DNA of 64,000 nucleotides, taken from the NCBI GenBank assembly GCA_963422465.1, contig OY730169.1, forward strand, positions 3,162,001 through 3,226,000, written 5' to 3'. The DNA comes from Lichina pygmaea (taxonomy: Eukaryota > Ascomycota > Lichinomycetes > Lichinales > Lichinaceae). The translations under genes and the position numbers were made by a program. Under the pieces are notes generated by a model. It worked only from the letters and a program-made list of their open reading frames with translations. It did not search any database and was not told the DNA's origin. This document shows, piece by piece, positions 46,121 to 58,620 of this stretch (position 1 is the first letter of the stretch; each line of letters starts with the position of its first letter).

Positions 46121-49100
46121 ACAGAATGCAACTCTATCAGAAATAGGGAAGATGCAAGTGTCACGATAGGTTGACAATACCCTCAGTATCACACAGGTCA
46201 GAGATATCACCACACAAGTGGATCTACACCAGGCTACAACAGCAGCCTGCGGACAGCCTTACTGGAAGGTGTGTGAAGACAACCACTGCAAGGAACACCT
46301 TCTAGAGAAAAGAAAGAAGATGTGGTTCCCAGGGTCTGAGGTGGAAGTGTAATAGAATATGCACATCCAAAGAGTCAACCCTGAACAAGACAATTGTGAC
46401 CAAGACCTGTGGGAACAATGCCTCACCACACAATACAAACAACACGTGGCAGAATGTCAGGCCCAGAGTCTAGGCAACTCAAAAAACTAGTAGTGCTCTC
46501 CAAAACTGGAGTCAGAAGAGCAGGCAAGACAACACCCTGGGAGGAAGAAGTCAAGTGGAGTCTTGATGTGACAGCCTGCAGCCTGTACTTTCACATCAAG
46601 ATCAGAGTCAATGAGCAGTTGGCTAAGGCCATGATCAACTCTGGTGTGACTGGCAACTTTATGTCAGAAAGCTTTGCCAGAAAGAACAAGGTTCCAGTCC
46701 AAAGTAAAAGAGATCTCTACCAGTTGACAGTAGTGGACAGAACACCACTCTCCAAAGATAAAGGATAAGTGATGAAGGAGACCAAGAGTCTGAGACTGAG
46801 TATCCATAACACAACAATCAGAACAGAGGAATTCAACTTAGTCTGAATACTACATGAAGTTATATTGGGACTTCTGTGGTTGGAAAAACAAAACCCAAGG
46901 ATTGACTGGAGAAGAAGGCAACTAGTCTTTCCAGACAAAACACTAGTCATGTCAGAACCAGGGGTGACAATTAAAGAAATATCACTGACATGGTGGAAGA
47001 AATACCACCAGCACAGGCAGGCCTGTGTGGCCTGGATGAAACCCCAAACCCAACAACTTTGCACCACACAAGACGCTGTGGGCAAGACTCAGGCACCACA
47101 GTTGCCAAGTAAGTATAAAGAATACCAGGAGATGTTCGAAGAAACAGTGATTGCGACACTACCAGAACATCAGGAGTGGGACCACAAGATTCTGCTGGAA
47201 GACAGAAAAAAACCCACACACAGCCCTATCTATACTCTGTCAGCAAAAGAGCTTGAGGCCCTGAGAGATTACCTGGACAAGAACCTAGTGAAAGAGTTCA
47301 TAAGACCTTCAACATCACCAGCTGGATACCCAATATTGTTTGTGCCAAAGAAAGATGGCAAGCTTTGACTGTGTGTTGATTATCAGTGGCTAAATGCAAT
47401 CACAGTGAAAAATCACTACCCACTGCCATTGATATCAGAAATTCAAGACCAGATCCAAGGAGTCAAATAGTTTACCAAGTTCAATATTCAAGGCACTTTC
47501 AACCTGGTTAGGATAAAAGACAGTGAGGAATGGAAGACAGCTTTTTGTACAAGGTACAGGTACTACAAGTATACTGTGATACTATTCAGCCTTACAAATA
47601 CACCAGTGATATTCTAATCACTTATTAACACTGTCCTCTGACAATACCTAGACATATTTGTTACTGCCTACATTGACAATGTCTTGGTATACACCAATGG
47701 AATCTTGGAGGAGTATAAACAGTATGTTGAAAAGATTCTACATGCACTCCAGAAAGCAGGCATGAGGTTACACCTTGATAAAAGTGTTTTTCACACAAAA
47801 GAAGTGGAATATTTGGGGTCAATCCTGACAACAGAAGGAATCTGAATGGACAACACAAAAACTACAGTAGTGCAAGACTGGCCAATACCCAAAAACCTCA
47901 GAGAAGTACAATCTTTTTTGGGATTCACAAACTTCTACCAACAATTTATCAAGGACTACTCAAGAACAGCAGTAGTCTTGACAGAGTTAACCAGAAAGGA
48001 GGAACCTTTCAGGTGGGGGGAGAGCCAACAAGCAGTCTTCCAGAAGTTGAAGAATAAATTCATCTCCGCACTTATTCTGGCATCATTTGATCCTGAGAAG
48101 AGGATTATTCTGGAGACTGATGTCTCAGACCAAGCATTGGGATCCTGCTTGTGTCAACCAGACGCCAAGAATCACTTATACCCTGTTGTGTATTGATCAA
48201 GAAAGTTCTCTGGCCCAGAACTGAGGTATAATGTTTATAACAAAGAGCTGTTAGCAATTGTCAACATATTCCAAGAATAGAGGCCTTACTTGGAGGGGGC
48301 AAAATACACAGTAGACATGTACTCAGACCACAAGAACTTAGCTTACTTCACAACAACAAAAAAGCTAAACTGACAACAAGTTTGATAGGCAAAGTTGTTG
48401 GTATTATACAATTTTCAAATTCTCTACTGGAAGAGCACTGAAAATGCCTGAGCAGACACGCTCAGCAGACAACCAGACCTGATGGACAAGAAAACAACAG
48501 AGGAACACCCAATCCTAGTGACAAAAGGACAAACCTTGGTCTACACCCAACCCCAACTGGCAACAACTGAAACAAAGAGTCCACTCCTTACCCTTGGCCA
48601 CAAGACAGCAAACAAAAAGGAAATTGTGCCAGAAGAAGCACAAGAGGAGGTGATCCAAAGACACCATGACAGGCCTTTGCACAGACACCCCAGGCAAGAT
48701 AAAACCTTGGAGAAAATCTAAAGGAACTACCACTTTGACAGAATAAAGTGCAAGGTGACAGAGTTTATTCACAACTGTGAACAGTGTGCAAAGAACAAAC
48801 TATCAAGACATAAGCCCTATAGGCAGGCACAGCAAATAGACCTACCCAAGGCACTATAGAAAACTATCACAATGGATTTTGTGGTCAAGTTGCCAAAGTC
48901 AACAGACCCAGCAACAAAGGTGGTATATGACAGTATTCTAGTAGTTGTTGATAAACTCACCAAATACACCCACCTGGTTCTATGGAAGGAGTCAGGAACC
49001 ACAAGCAAACTTGCGAGTGTCCTACTCAGAGAGCTGGTAAGCTACTGAGGGCTACCAAAGACAATCATCTCAGATCAAGACAAACTCTTCATCTTGAAAT

Positions 49101-49900
49101 TCTGGAATACATAGACAAGGCAACTTGGCATTAACACAAGGATGTCAACAGTCTACCACCCACAAACTGATGGACAAACTGAGTGAACAAACCAGATGAT
49201 GGAGTAGTATCTACAATATTACATCAACCACTAGCAGGATGACTGGGTGGAACTGCTACCCATAGCCCAGTTTGTGTACAACAACCAGCAACACAGTGTG
49301 ACAGGGACAACACTGTTCTTTGCGAACTACAGTAGAAACCCCTGATGGCAGGCAACAGCAGGAGGCAATGTTGTCAATGTTAACAAACTCACTGCTATGC
49401 ACAAGATGATGAAAACAACAATTGACTGTGCCCAGGACACCACCACCCACTGATTACATGACAAAAGGTTGAAGGGACTAACCCTGGAAAAAGGGGATAA
49501 GGTCTACCTATCAACAAAAAACCTGCACTCAAAGTGACCAAGCAAAAAGCTGGACTATGTACAAATCAGACTATTCCAAATCAAGAAGTGCAATGGGAAA
49601 GTCAACTATCAACTGAGACTACCACAAAAAGCAAGGATACACCAAGTATTCTATGTCTTGCTGTTGGAACCAGCACCCAGTGACGCAGAGATCAAGACAG
49701 AATAGAACTTCAAGGACAACAAAGAAGAGTACAATGTTGAAAAGATCCTGGATAGTTGAAGGAACAGACAGAAAACTGAGTACCTGGTGAAGTGGTTAGG
49801 ATTTGATGAAGAGAAGAATTTGTGGGAACCAACTGAGAACTTCAGCCCTGTGATGAACCAGAAGCTGGTGGATTACCACCAAGCAAACCCACAGTAACCA
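46121..49900 (+). pseudogene. B2 linker, protease and pol region
   Basis: W-x2-C-x4-C-x2-H (WKVCEDNHCKEH, ~46,265), protease (~46,600-46,760), reverse transcriptase (~47,110-47,830), RNase H (~47,980-48,430), integrase (~48,640-49,480) and chromodomain (YLVKWLGF, ~49,790). Many breaks. Confidence 0.88.
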
Positions 49901-50414
49901 GGTCTGACTGGGACAACAGCTCAAGAGAAGCCAAAGTCTCTGAAGAGAAGATGTTCTTGAAAGACAGTAGAGCAGTAGCCTGACTGGCCTCCTGTTTGTG
50001 AATAACACAGAGAGCCTCTTGTTCTTGAGTATCAAGAGACTCTTGATCCTTGATAGCTGACAGCTCATGTTGGATAGTGTAAGTCTTCTTCTGTGAGAGA
50101 TGACCCAGCTGCTGGTGGAGACAGATCTGCCAGGGAAGTAACTTTGATAATTGATTATCAGTTTCCCGCAGCTGAGCTTTGAGCTACTCACACTCAAGTT
50201 CTATCTTCTTCTATTCTGATTCTGAGAGATGAAGGTTGTAGTGACAACTCTTCATGATGCACTAACTACATGAAGTTGATGCAGAACTAACAACACACTT
50301 AGTGCAGTCATGATGACAAGCACTGCATGTGATTTTCAATTCCTTGCCTATTTTGCCAATGTGATAAGAGAGAGAACTGTGACAACAAGTACAAGTTGTC
50401 TGATCTCAGTTCAT
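49850..50414 (-). pseudogene. antisense accessory ORF of B2
   Basis: Same place and orientation as in B1, beginning 60 bp inside the 3' LTR and running back over the end of pol. The Cys-rich and coiled-coil parts are recognisable. Broken. Confidence 0.7.
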
Positions 50415-50473
50415 GACAAAAGAGGAGTAGGAAGAAAGAATCTGGGGACAGAACCCTTGGAGGGAGAGGATAC

Positions 50474-50886
50474 TGTTAAGGCCTAGGCCAGAACAGCCTA
50501 GGTAAGTGAGGGAGGTGTGTTAGTCATACAGAACAACATCTGACTGACCTGGTGGACAAGCAGAAGCTAAGCAAGGAGCTTGACCAGTGGACAAGCAGAA
50601 GCTAAGTGAGAAGCTTGACTGGTGGACAAGCAGGAGCTAAGTGAGGAGCTCAACCACACAAAAGGATAATACCCCTCAAGGAAGACTCCCCCCTAGGGCA
50701 TCTGTATAAAGACCACCCCAAAAGCCCAGAGGGATTAGCTCTCCAGACTGAACACATTGTATAAAACTAATAGTACAGGGAGAGTTACCTACCTATCTAT
50801 TTATCTATCAAGCCCCTGTCCAGAATCTGCTCTGCAAAGCAACAGACTGTACCAGTTTCTGTGTGAACCCAGCCTGGCTTTTAACA
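50474..50886 (+). repeat. B2 3' LTR
   Basis: 413 bp with three hairpin units, preceded by a purine tract and followed by ACAGA. Confidence 0.94.
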
Positions 50887-50974
50887 ACAGACAGAGCTAG
50901 TCTGCCATGAGACACAGCCAATGGAAATAGTTACCGGACACTATGCTGAAAGGATCCACCTTGATATTGTTGAG

Positions 50975-51389
50975 TGTTAAAGGCTGGGCCGGGTTCACAC
51001 AGAAACCAGTACAGTCTGTTGCTTTGCAGAGTGGATTCTGGACAGAGACTTGATAGATAAATAGACAGGTCGGTAACTCTCCCTGTACTATTGGTCTTGT
51101 ACAATGTGTGTTCAGCCTGGAGAGCTAATCTCTCTGAGCCCTTGGGGTGGTCTTTATACAGATGCCCTGGAGGGGGGTTTTCCTTGAGAGGTATCATCCT
51201 TTTGCGTGGACAAGCTCCTCGCTTAGCTCCTGCTTGTCCACTAGTCAAGCTCCTCACTTAGCTCCTGCTTGTCCACTAGTCAAGCTCCTTGCTTAGCTCC
51301 TGCTTGTCCACTGGGTCAGTCAGATATTGTTCTGTATGACTAACACACCTCCCTCACTTACCCAGGCTGTTCCAGCCTAGGCCTTAACA
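50975..51389 (-). repeat. B3 3' LTR (left)
   Basis: 415 bp; TGTTAAAGGC to CCTTAACA on the plus strand, with three hairpin units between about 51,205 and 51,315. Confidence 0.94.
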
Positions 51390-51439
51390 CTATCCTCTTT
51401 CTCCAAGGGTTGTGTCCCCAGATTCTTTCTTCCTTCCCC

Positions 51440-52021
51440 ACTTTTTGTTATAAACTGAGATCAGACAACTTGTACCTATTGTCACAGTTCTCTCTCTTGT
51501 TGTGTTAGTAAAATAGGCAAGGAATCAAAAATTACATACAGTGCTTGTTATTGTGACTGCGCTAAGTGTGTTGTTAGTTCTGCATCAACTTCCTGTAGTC
51601 AGTGTATTGTGAAGGGTTGTTGCTGTGACCTTCATCTCTCAGAATCAGAATGGAAGAAGATGGAACTTGAGTGTGAGCAGCTTGAAGCTCAGCTGCAGGA
51701 GACTGATAATCAATTGTCAAAGTTGCTTCCCTGGCAGATCTGTCTCTGCTGACAGCTGGGTTGTCTCTTACAGAAGGAGGCTGATGCTATCTGATATGAG
51801 CTGTCAGTCATCAAGGATCAAGAGTCTCTTGATACTCAAGAACAAGAGACTCTCTGTGTTATTTGTGAATAGGAGGCCAGTCAGACTACTGCTCCACTGT
51901 CCTTCAAGAACATCTTCTCTTCAGAGGCTTTGGCTTCTCTTGAGCTATTGTCCCAGTCAGACCTGGTCACTGCAGGTTTGCTTGGTGGTAATCCACCAGC
52001 TTCTGGTTCATCGCAGGGCTG
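51440..52021 (+). pseudogene. antisense accessory ORF of B3
   Basis: Convergent with B3 pol. The Cys-rich segment (~51,470-51,640) and the coiled-coil part (~51,640-51,870) align with C1. Broken. Confidence 0.72.
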
Positions 52022-54947
52022 AAGTTCTTGGTTGGTTCCCACAAATTCTCTTCTTTGTCAAATCCTAACCACTTCACCAGGTACTCAGTTTTCTGTCTGT
52101 TCCTTCAACTATCCAAGATCTTTTCAACATTGTACTCTTCTTTGTTGTCCTTGAAGTTCTATTCTGTCTTGATCTCTGCGTCACTGGGTGCTGGTTCTAA
52201 CAGCAAGACGTGGAATACTCAGTGTATCCTTGCTTTTTGTGGTAGTCTCAGTTGATAGTTGACTTCCCCAGTACATTTCTCAATTTCGAATAGTCTGATT
52301 TGTATGTGGTCCAGCTTTTTGCTCAGTCACTTTGAGTGCAGGTTTTTTGTTGATAGGTAGACCTTATCCCCCCTCTTCAGGGTTGGTCTCTTCAATCTTT
52401 TGTTATGTAATCAGCAGGCAGTGGTGTTCTGGACATAGTTAATTGTTGTTTTCATCATCTTGTGCATAGCAGCAAGTTTGTTAACATCAACAACATTGCC
52501 TTCTGCTGTTACCTGCTATTGGGGGTTTCTTCTGTAGTTCGCAAAGAATAGTGTTATCTCTGTCACACTGTGTTGCTGGTTGTTGTACACAAACATGGCT
52601 ATTGGTAGCAGTTCCACCCAGTCATCCTGCTGGTGGTTGATGTAGTGTTGTAGATACTGCTCTATTGTCTGGTTTGTTCACTCAGTTTGTCCATCAGTTT
52701 GTGGGTGGTAGACTGTTGACATCCTTGTGTTAATGCCTAGTTGTCTTGTCCACATGTTCTAAAATTTCAAGGTGAAGAGTTTGTCTTGATCTGAGATGAT
52801 TGTCTTTGGTAGCTCTTGGTGGCTTACCAGCTCTTTGAGTAGGACACTCGCAAGTTTGCTTGCAGTTCCTGACTTCTTCCATAGGACCAGGTGGGTGTAT
52901 TTGGTGAGTTTGTCAACAACTACCAGAATACTGTCATATACCAACTTTGTTGCTGAGTCTGTTGACCTTGGCAATTTGACCACAAAATCCATCATGATAG
53001 TTTTCCATGGTACCTCAGGTAGGTCTATTTGCTGTGCCTGCCTATAGAGCTTATATCTTGATAGTTTGTTCTTTGCACATTGTTCGCAGTTGTGAATAAA
53101 CTCTGTCACCTTACACTTCATTCTGTTGAAGTGGTAGTTCCTTTGGATTTTTTCCAAGATTTTATCTTGTCCAGGGTGTCTGTGCAAAGGCCTGTCATGG
53201 TGCCTCTGGATCACCTCCTCTTGTGCTTCTTCTAGCACAGTTTCCTTTTTGTTTACTATCTTGTGGCCAAGGGTAAGGAGTGGACTCTTTGTCTTGGTTG
53301 TTGCCAGTTGGGGTTGGGTGTAGACCAAAGTTTGTTCTTTTGTCACTAGGATTAGGTGTTCCTCTGTTGTCTTATCATCTATTAAGTCTGGTTGTCTGCT
53401 GAGTGCATCCACTTGGACATTCTTGGTGCTCTTCCAGTAGAGGATTTGAAAGTTGTATAATGCCAACAACTCTGCCCATCAAACTTGTTATCAGTTTAGC
53501 TTCTTTGTTGTTGTGAAGTAAGCTAAGTTCTTGTGGTCTGAGTACATGTCTACTGTGTATTTTGCCCCCTCCAAGTAAGGCCTCCATTCTTGGAATATGT
53601 TAACAATTGCTAACAGCTTTTTGTTGTGAACATTATACCTCAGTTCTGGGCCAGAGAACTTTCTTGATCAATACACAACAGGGTATAAGTGATTCTTGGC
53701 GTCTGGTTGATACAAGCAGGATCCCAATGCTTGGTCTGAGACATCAGTCTCCAGAATAATTCTCTTCTCAGGATCAAATGATGCCAGAATAAGTGTGGAG
53801 ATGAATTTATTCTTCAACTCCTGGAAGGCCACTTTTTGGCTCTCCCCCCACCTGAAAGATTCCTCCTTTCTGGTTAACTCTGTCAAGGCTGCTGCTGTTC
53901 TTGAGTAGTCCTTGATGAATTGTCAGTAGAAGTTTGCAAATCCCAAAAAGGATTGTACTTCTCTGAGGTTTTTGGGTGTTGGCCAGTCTTGTACTGCTGT
54001 AGTCTTTGTGTTGTCTATTCAGATTCCTTCTGTTGTCAGGATCAACCCCAAATATTCCACTTCCTTTGTGTGGAAAACACTTTTATCAAGGTGTAACCTC
54101 ATGCCTGCTTTCTGGAGTGCATGTAGAATCTTCTTGATATACTGTTTATACTCCTCCAAGGTTCCATTGGTGTATACCAAGATGTCATTGATGTAGGCAG
54201 TAACAAATATATCCAAGTATTGTCAGAGGACAGTGTTAATAAGTGATTGGAATGTTGCTGGTGTATTCGTAAGACTGAATAGTATCACAGTATACTTGTA
54301 GTGCCTGTACCTTGTACAAAAAGCTGTCTTCCATTCTTCACTGTTTTTCATCCTAACCAGGTTGAAAGCACCTTGAATATCAAACTTGGTAAACTATTTG
54401 GCTTCTTGGATCTAGTCTTGGATTTCTGATATCAATAGCAGTGGGTAGCAATTCTTCACTGTGATTGTATTTAGCCACCAGTAATCAATACACAGTTGAA
54501 GTTTGCTGTCTTTCTTTGGCACAAACAATATCAGGTATCCAGCTGGTGATGTTGAAGGTCTTATGAACTCTTTCACTAGGTTCTTGTCCAGGTAGTCTCT
54601 CAGAGCCTCAAGCTCTTTTGCTGACAGAGTATAGATAGGGCTGTGTGTGGGTTTTTTTCTGTCTTCCAGCAGAATCTTGTGGTCCCACTCCTGATGTTCT
54701 GGTAGTGTCATGATCACTGTTTCTTTGAACATCTCCTAGTATTCTTTATACTTATTTGGCAACTGTCGTACCTGAGTCTTGCCCACAGTGTCTTGCGTAG
54801 TGCAAAGTTGTTGGGTTCAGAGCTTCATCCAGGCCACACAGGCCTGCCCACACCAGTGGTGTTTCTTCCACCATGTCAGTGAGATCTCTTTAATTGTCAC
54901 CCCTGGTTCTGACATGACCAGTGTTTTGTCCAGAAAGACTAGTTGCC
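52022..54947 (-). pseudogene. B3 pol region
   Basis: From right to left: reverse transcriptase (~54,740-53,990), RNase H (LETDVSDQALGSCL, ~53,740), integrase HHCC and core (~53,230-52,690; DFVVKLPRSTD near 52,980) and chromodomain (~52,170-52,040). Broken. Confidence 0.88.
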
Positions 54948-55360
54948 TGTTAAAGGCCAGTCCATGTTCACACAGAATGTGGGTGGTCCTGTCTTCGACT
55001 GAGGAGGGCAGGGACTCAATAGATGAATAGCAAGTGGGGTAACTCTCTTGCTATTGTCGCTCGTAATGTGTGTTCAGCCTGGAGAGCTATTCTCTCCGGC
55101 TATCTGGGTTCTTATATACAGGAGCCTGAGGGGGGGGGGTCCTCCCGAGGGGTATCAGCTTTCTGCGTGGACAAGCTGGACGAGCTGGTTACACATCGTC
55201 CACCTTGTCCACCGGGTCGGGTGAACATTGTTCCTGTGGACAAGCTGGACAAGCTGGTTACACATCGTCCACCTCGTCCACCAGGTTGGGTGAACATTGT
55301 TCCGTGTACCTCTGTACACTTGCTTCAGTCAGCTCAGCCGTTCCGGCCTGGGCCTTAACA
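54948..55360 (-). repeat. C1 3' LTR (left)
   Basis: 413 bp. Two tandem units of about 70 bp; the first holds the perfect stem GTGGACAAG (55167-55175) / CTTGTCCAC (55204-55212). The antisense ORF starts 53 bp beyond it. Confidence 0.95.
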
Positions 55361-55412
55361 CCATCCCCTCCCTCCAAAGGTTCTGTCCCCAGATCCTCTC
55401 ACTTCTCTTACC

Positions 55413-55943
55413 ATGACCCAGACATCTTGTGTTAATTGTCGTGGAGTCCTCAGTTCTCGTGTTGGCAAGATGGGCAAGGTATCCAAAGTTTCATGCAGCG
55501 CATGTCGTCGTGACCGTGCCAAGTGTGTCGTCAGTTCAGAGTCCACATTTTGCGGTCAGTGCCTTGAGAAGAGTCGCTGTTGCGATCTCCATCTTGCGGA
55601 GTCGGAGTGGGAGAAGATAGAGCTTGAGCGCACTCAGCTCAAGGCTCAACTGAAGGAGATCAAGGAGCAGGAGTCCGTTCTCCTTCCTCGCAAACTTCGT
55701 CTCCGTCGTCAGTTGGGTGTGTTGTCCAAGAAGGAGGGTGAGGCCATCAAGTGTGAGCTTGCTGCGATCGAGGATCAGGAGGATCTCAAGCAGGAGGCTA
55801 CATGTGTGGAGTCCCCGCCGCCTTTGGAGGACTTCTTCTCTTCGGAGGCTTTGGCTTCTCTCAAGCCTTTGTCTCCATCAATCCTGGCTTCTGCGGGTTT
55901 TGTCAGTGGAAACTCCGCAGTTTCTTGTTTGTCGCAGAGCTGA
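55413..55943 (+). CDS. antisense accessory ORF of C1: Zn2Cys6-like cluster plus coiled coil
   Basis: Best copy of the accessory gene: 176 residues, looks whole. It starts 53 bp inside the 3' LTR, on the strand opposite gag-pol, and overlaps the last 41 bp of pol, within the end of the chromodomain-bearing frame. Cysteines 28, 31, 38, 47, 50 and 57 read C-x2-C-x6-C-x8-C-x2-C-x6-C, and the first loop is basic (CSACRRDRAKC), as in Gal4-type zinc clusters. An extra CVNC pair lies upstream (6, 9). A long charged helix with heptad character (SEWEKIELERTQLKAQL onward to about 135) follows, then an acidic, Ser-rich tail. Predicted to dimerise and bind nucleic acid; role unknown. Not a gag, pol or env product. 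Confidence 0.8.
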   Translation: MTQTSCVNCRGVLSSRVGKMGKVSKVSCSACRRDRAKCVVSSESTFCGQCLEKSRCCDLHLAESEWEKIELERTQLKAQLKEIKEQESVLLPRKLRLRRQLGVLSKKEGEAIKCELAAIEDQEDLKQEATCVESPPPLEDFFSSEALASLKPLSPSILASAGFVSGNSAVSCLSQS

Positions 55944-58620
55944 AGTTCTCGGTGGGTTCCCACGAGTTCTCCTCATTGTCATACCCTAACCACTTGACCA
56001 GGTATTCAATTTTCTGTCTGCTTCTCCGGCTGTCTAGGATCCTTTCGACATCGTACTCTTCTTCATCATCCTCAAAGTGCCATTCTGTTTCGATTGCTGC
56101 GTCGCTGGGTGCTGGCTCAAGCAGTGAGACATGGAATACTCGGTGTATCTGTGCTTTTTTTGGCAGTCTCAGTCGGTAGTTGACTTCTCCAGTACGCTTC
56201 TCAATCTCAAACAGTCCGATTCGTACATGATCCAGCTTTTTGCTTGGTCGCTTCGAGCGCAGGTTTTTTGTTGACAAATAGACCTTATCCCCCCTCTCCA
56301 GGGTTGGTCCCTTCAACCTTTTGCTGTTTAGGCGGTGGCTTGTTGTCTTTTGTGCAGATTCAATTGCAGTCTTCATTTCCTTATGCATAGCAGTGAGTTT
56401 TTCGATGTTTGTTGAAGTGCCACTTCCAGCCGCCATCACTTCCCAGCGGGGGTTTCTGCCGTAGTTCGCAAAGAACAGTGTCATGCCCGTCACGCTGTGT
56501 TGCTGATCGTTGTACGCAAACTGAGCCATTGGTAGCAGTTCTACCCAATCGTCCTGTCGGTGGTTGACGTAGTGGCGTAGGTACTGTTCCATCGTCTGGT
56601 TTGTTCTCTCAGTTTGTCTGTCTGTTTGTGGATGGTAGGCAGTAGACATCCTCGTGTCTATCCCTAGCTGTCTTGTCCACGTGTTCCAGAATTTTGAGGT
56701 GAAGAGTTTGTCTTGATCCGAGATAATCTTCGTGGGTAGCCCTTGCTGGCTAACCAATTCTTTGAGCAGGACATTGGCGAGTTCGCTCGCTGTTCCTGTC
56801 TCTCGCCACAGGATCAGGTGAGCGTATTTGGTGAGTTTGTCAACAACCACCAAGATACTGTCATATTTCACCTTTGTTACCGGGTCCTCTGACCTCGGCA
56901 GCTTCACCACAAAATCCATTGTGATGGTATCCCAAGCCGCTTCTGGGAGGTCTATTTGTTGACTCTCTCCATAGGGTTTGTGGCGTGACAGTTTGTTTTT
57001 CGCACACTCTTCGCAGTTGCGAATAAATTCCGTCACTTTCCGCTTCATTCTGTTGAAGTGGTAACATCTCCGGATCTTTTCCAGGGTCTTGTCTTGCCCA
57101 GGATGTCCGTGTAGAGGTCCATCGTGATGTTGTCGAATCACGTCCTCTTGTGCACTCTCTGGCACTTCTTCCTTGTTCGTGGCCGCAACGTTGTGGCCTA
57201 GGGTCAGGAGTGCACCCATTTCTTCAGTTCTCGCTAACTGAGGTTGAGCATAGACCAGAGTTTGTCCTTTTGTCACCAGGATTGGGCACTCTTCTGTCGT
57301 GTCGTCTGTCGTCATATCAGGTCGCCTGCTAAGCGCGTCTGCTCGTGCGTTTTCTGATCCTTTTCGATAGAAGATCTGGAAGTCGTATGAAGCTAAAAGC
57401 TCTGCCCATCAGACTTGTCGTCTGTTTAGCTTCTTCGTTGTCGTGAAGTAAGCCAAGTTCTTGTGGTCTGAGTACACGTCCACTGTGTACTTTGCTCCTT
57501 CCAGGTAAGGTCTCCACTCCTGGAATGCGTCGACAATCGCTAACAACTCCTTGTCGTGAACATCGTACCTGAGTTCTGGGCCAGAGAACTTTCTTGATCA
57601 GTATGCGACAGGGTGTAGGCGGTTTTCGGCGTCTGGTTGACACAAGCAAGATCCAAGTGCTTGGTCTGAGGCATCTGTCTCCATGATGATCCGCTGTCCG
57701 GGATCAAATGATGCCAGTATGGGTGCGGAGGTGAACTTCTCTTTCAGCTCCTGGAACACTCTCTCTTGGCTGTTCCCCCATGTGAAGGTTTCTTTCTTCT
57801 TTGTTAGTTCAGTCAAGGGTGCTGCTGTCCTCGAGTACTCCTTGATGAATTGTCGGTAGAAGTTCGCAAATCCCAGGAAGGATTGGACTTCTTTGAGGTT
57901 TTTGGGTGTTGGCCAGTCTTGTACTGCCGTGATCTTTGTATTGTCCATACAGATTCCTTCCGTCGTCAGGATCAATCCCAAATATTCCACTTCTTTCACG
58001 TGGAAGACGCTCTTATCAAGGCGTAACCTCATTCCTGCTTCTTGGAGCACATGTAGGATCTTCTTGACATGCTGTTTGTGCTCCTCCAGGGTTCCATTGG
58101 TGTAAACCAAGACATCGTCGATATAAGCGGTAACAAATATATCCAGGTATTGTCGGAGGATGGTGTTAATAAGCGATTGGAACATCACCGGTGCATTCGT
58201 AAGGCTGAATGGCATAACAGTATACTTGTAATGCCCGTACCTTGTACGAAAGGCTGTCTTCCATTCTTCACCATCTTTCATCCTAACCAGGTTGAAAGCG
58301 CCTCGGATGTCAAACTTGGTAAACCACTTGGCTCCTTGGATTCAGTCCTGGATTTCCGATATTAACAGTAGTGGGTAGCGATTCTTAATCATGATTGCAT
58401 TAAGCTGCCGGTAGTCGACACACAGTCGTAATTTGCTGTCTTTCTTTGGCACAAACAATATTGGGTATCCGGCCGGTGATGTTGAAGGTCTTATGAACCC
58501 TTTCGCTAGGTTCTCGTCCAGGTAATCTCTTAAGACCTCAAGCTCCTTTGCTGATAGGGCGTAGATAGGGCTATGTGTGGGTTTCTTTCTGTCTTCCAGT
58601 GGAATTTTGTGATCCCACTC
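55903..58620 (-). pseudogene. C1 pol region
   Basis: From right to left: reverse transcriptase (~58,600-57,850; YIDD at 58,125-58,114), RNase H (METDASDQALGSCL, ~57,680), integrase HHCC (~57,130-56,970) and DDE core (DFVVKL ~56,920; SDQDKLF ~56,735; AYHPQTDRQTERTNQ ~56,640) and a chromodomain (EYDVERILDS...YLVKWLGY...SWEPTENF, ~56,080-55,930). The last 41 bp overlap the antisense ORF. Few breaks. Confidence 0.93.

Larger units (their letters stand above)
44398..50886 (+). mobile_element. B2: B-lineage chromovirus fossil inserted in A3
   Basis: Duplication ACAGA (44393-44397 and 50887-50891). LTRs 44398-44880 and 50474-50886. Order as in B1: gag, linker, protease, reverse transcriptase, RNase H, integrase, chromodomain, antisense ORF, purine tract, 3' LTR. 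Complete in structure but with dozens of breaks; strongly CpG-depleted. Confidence 0.93.
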
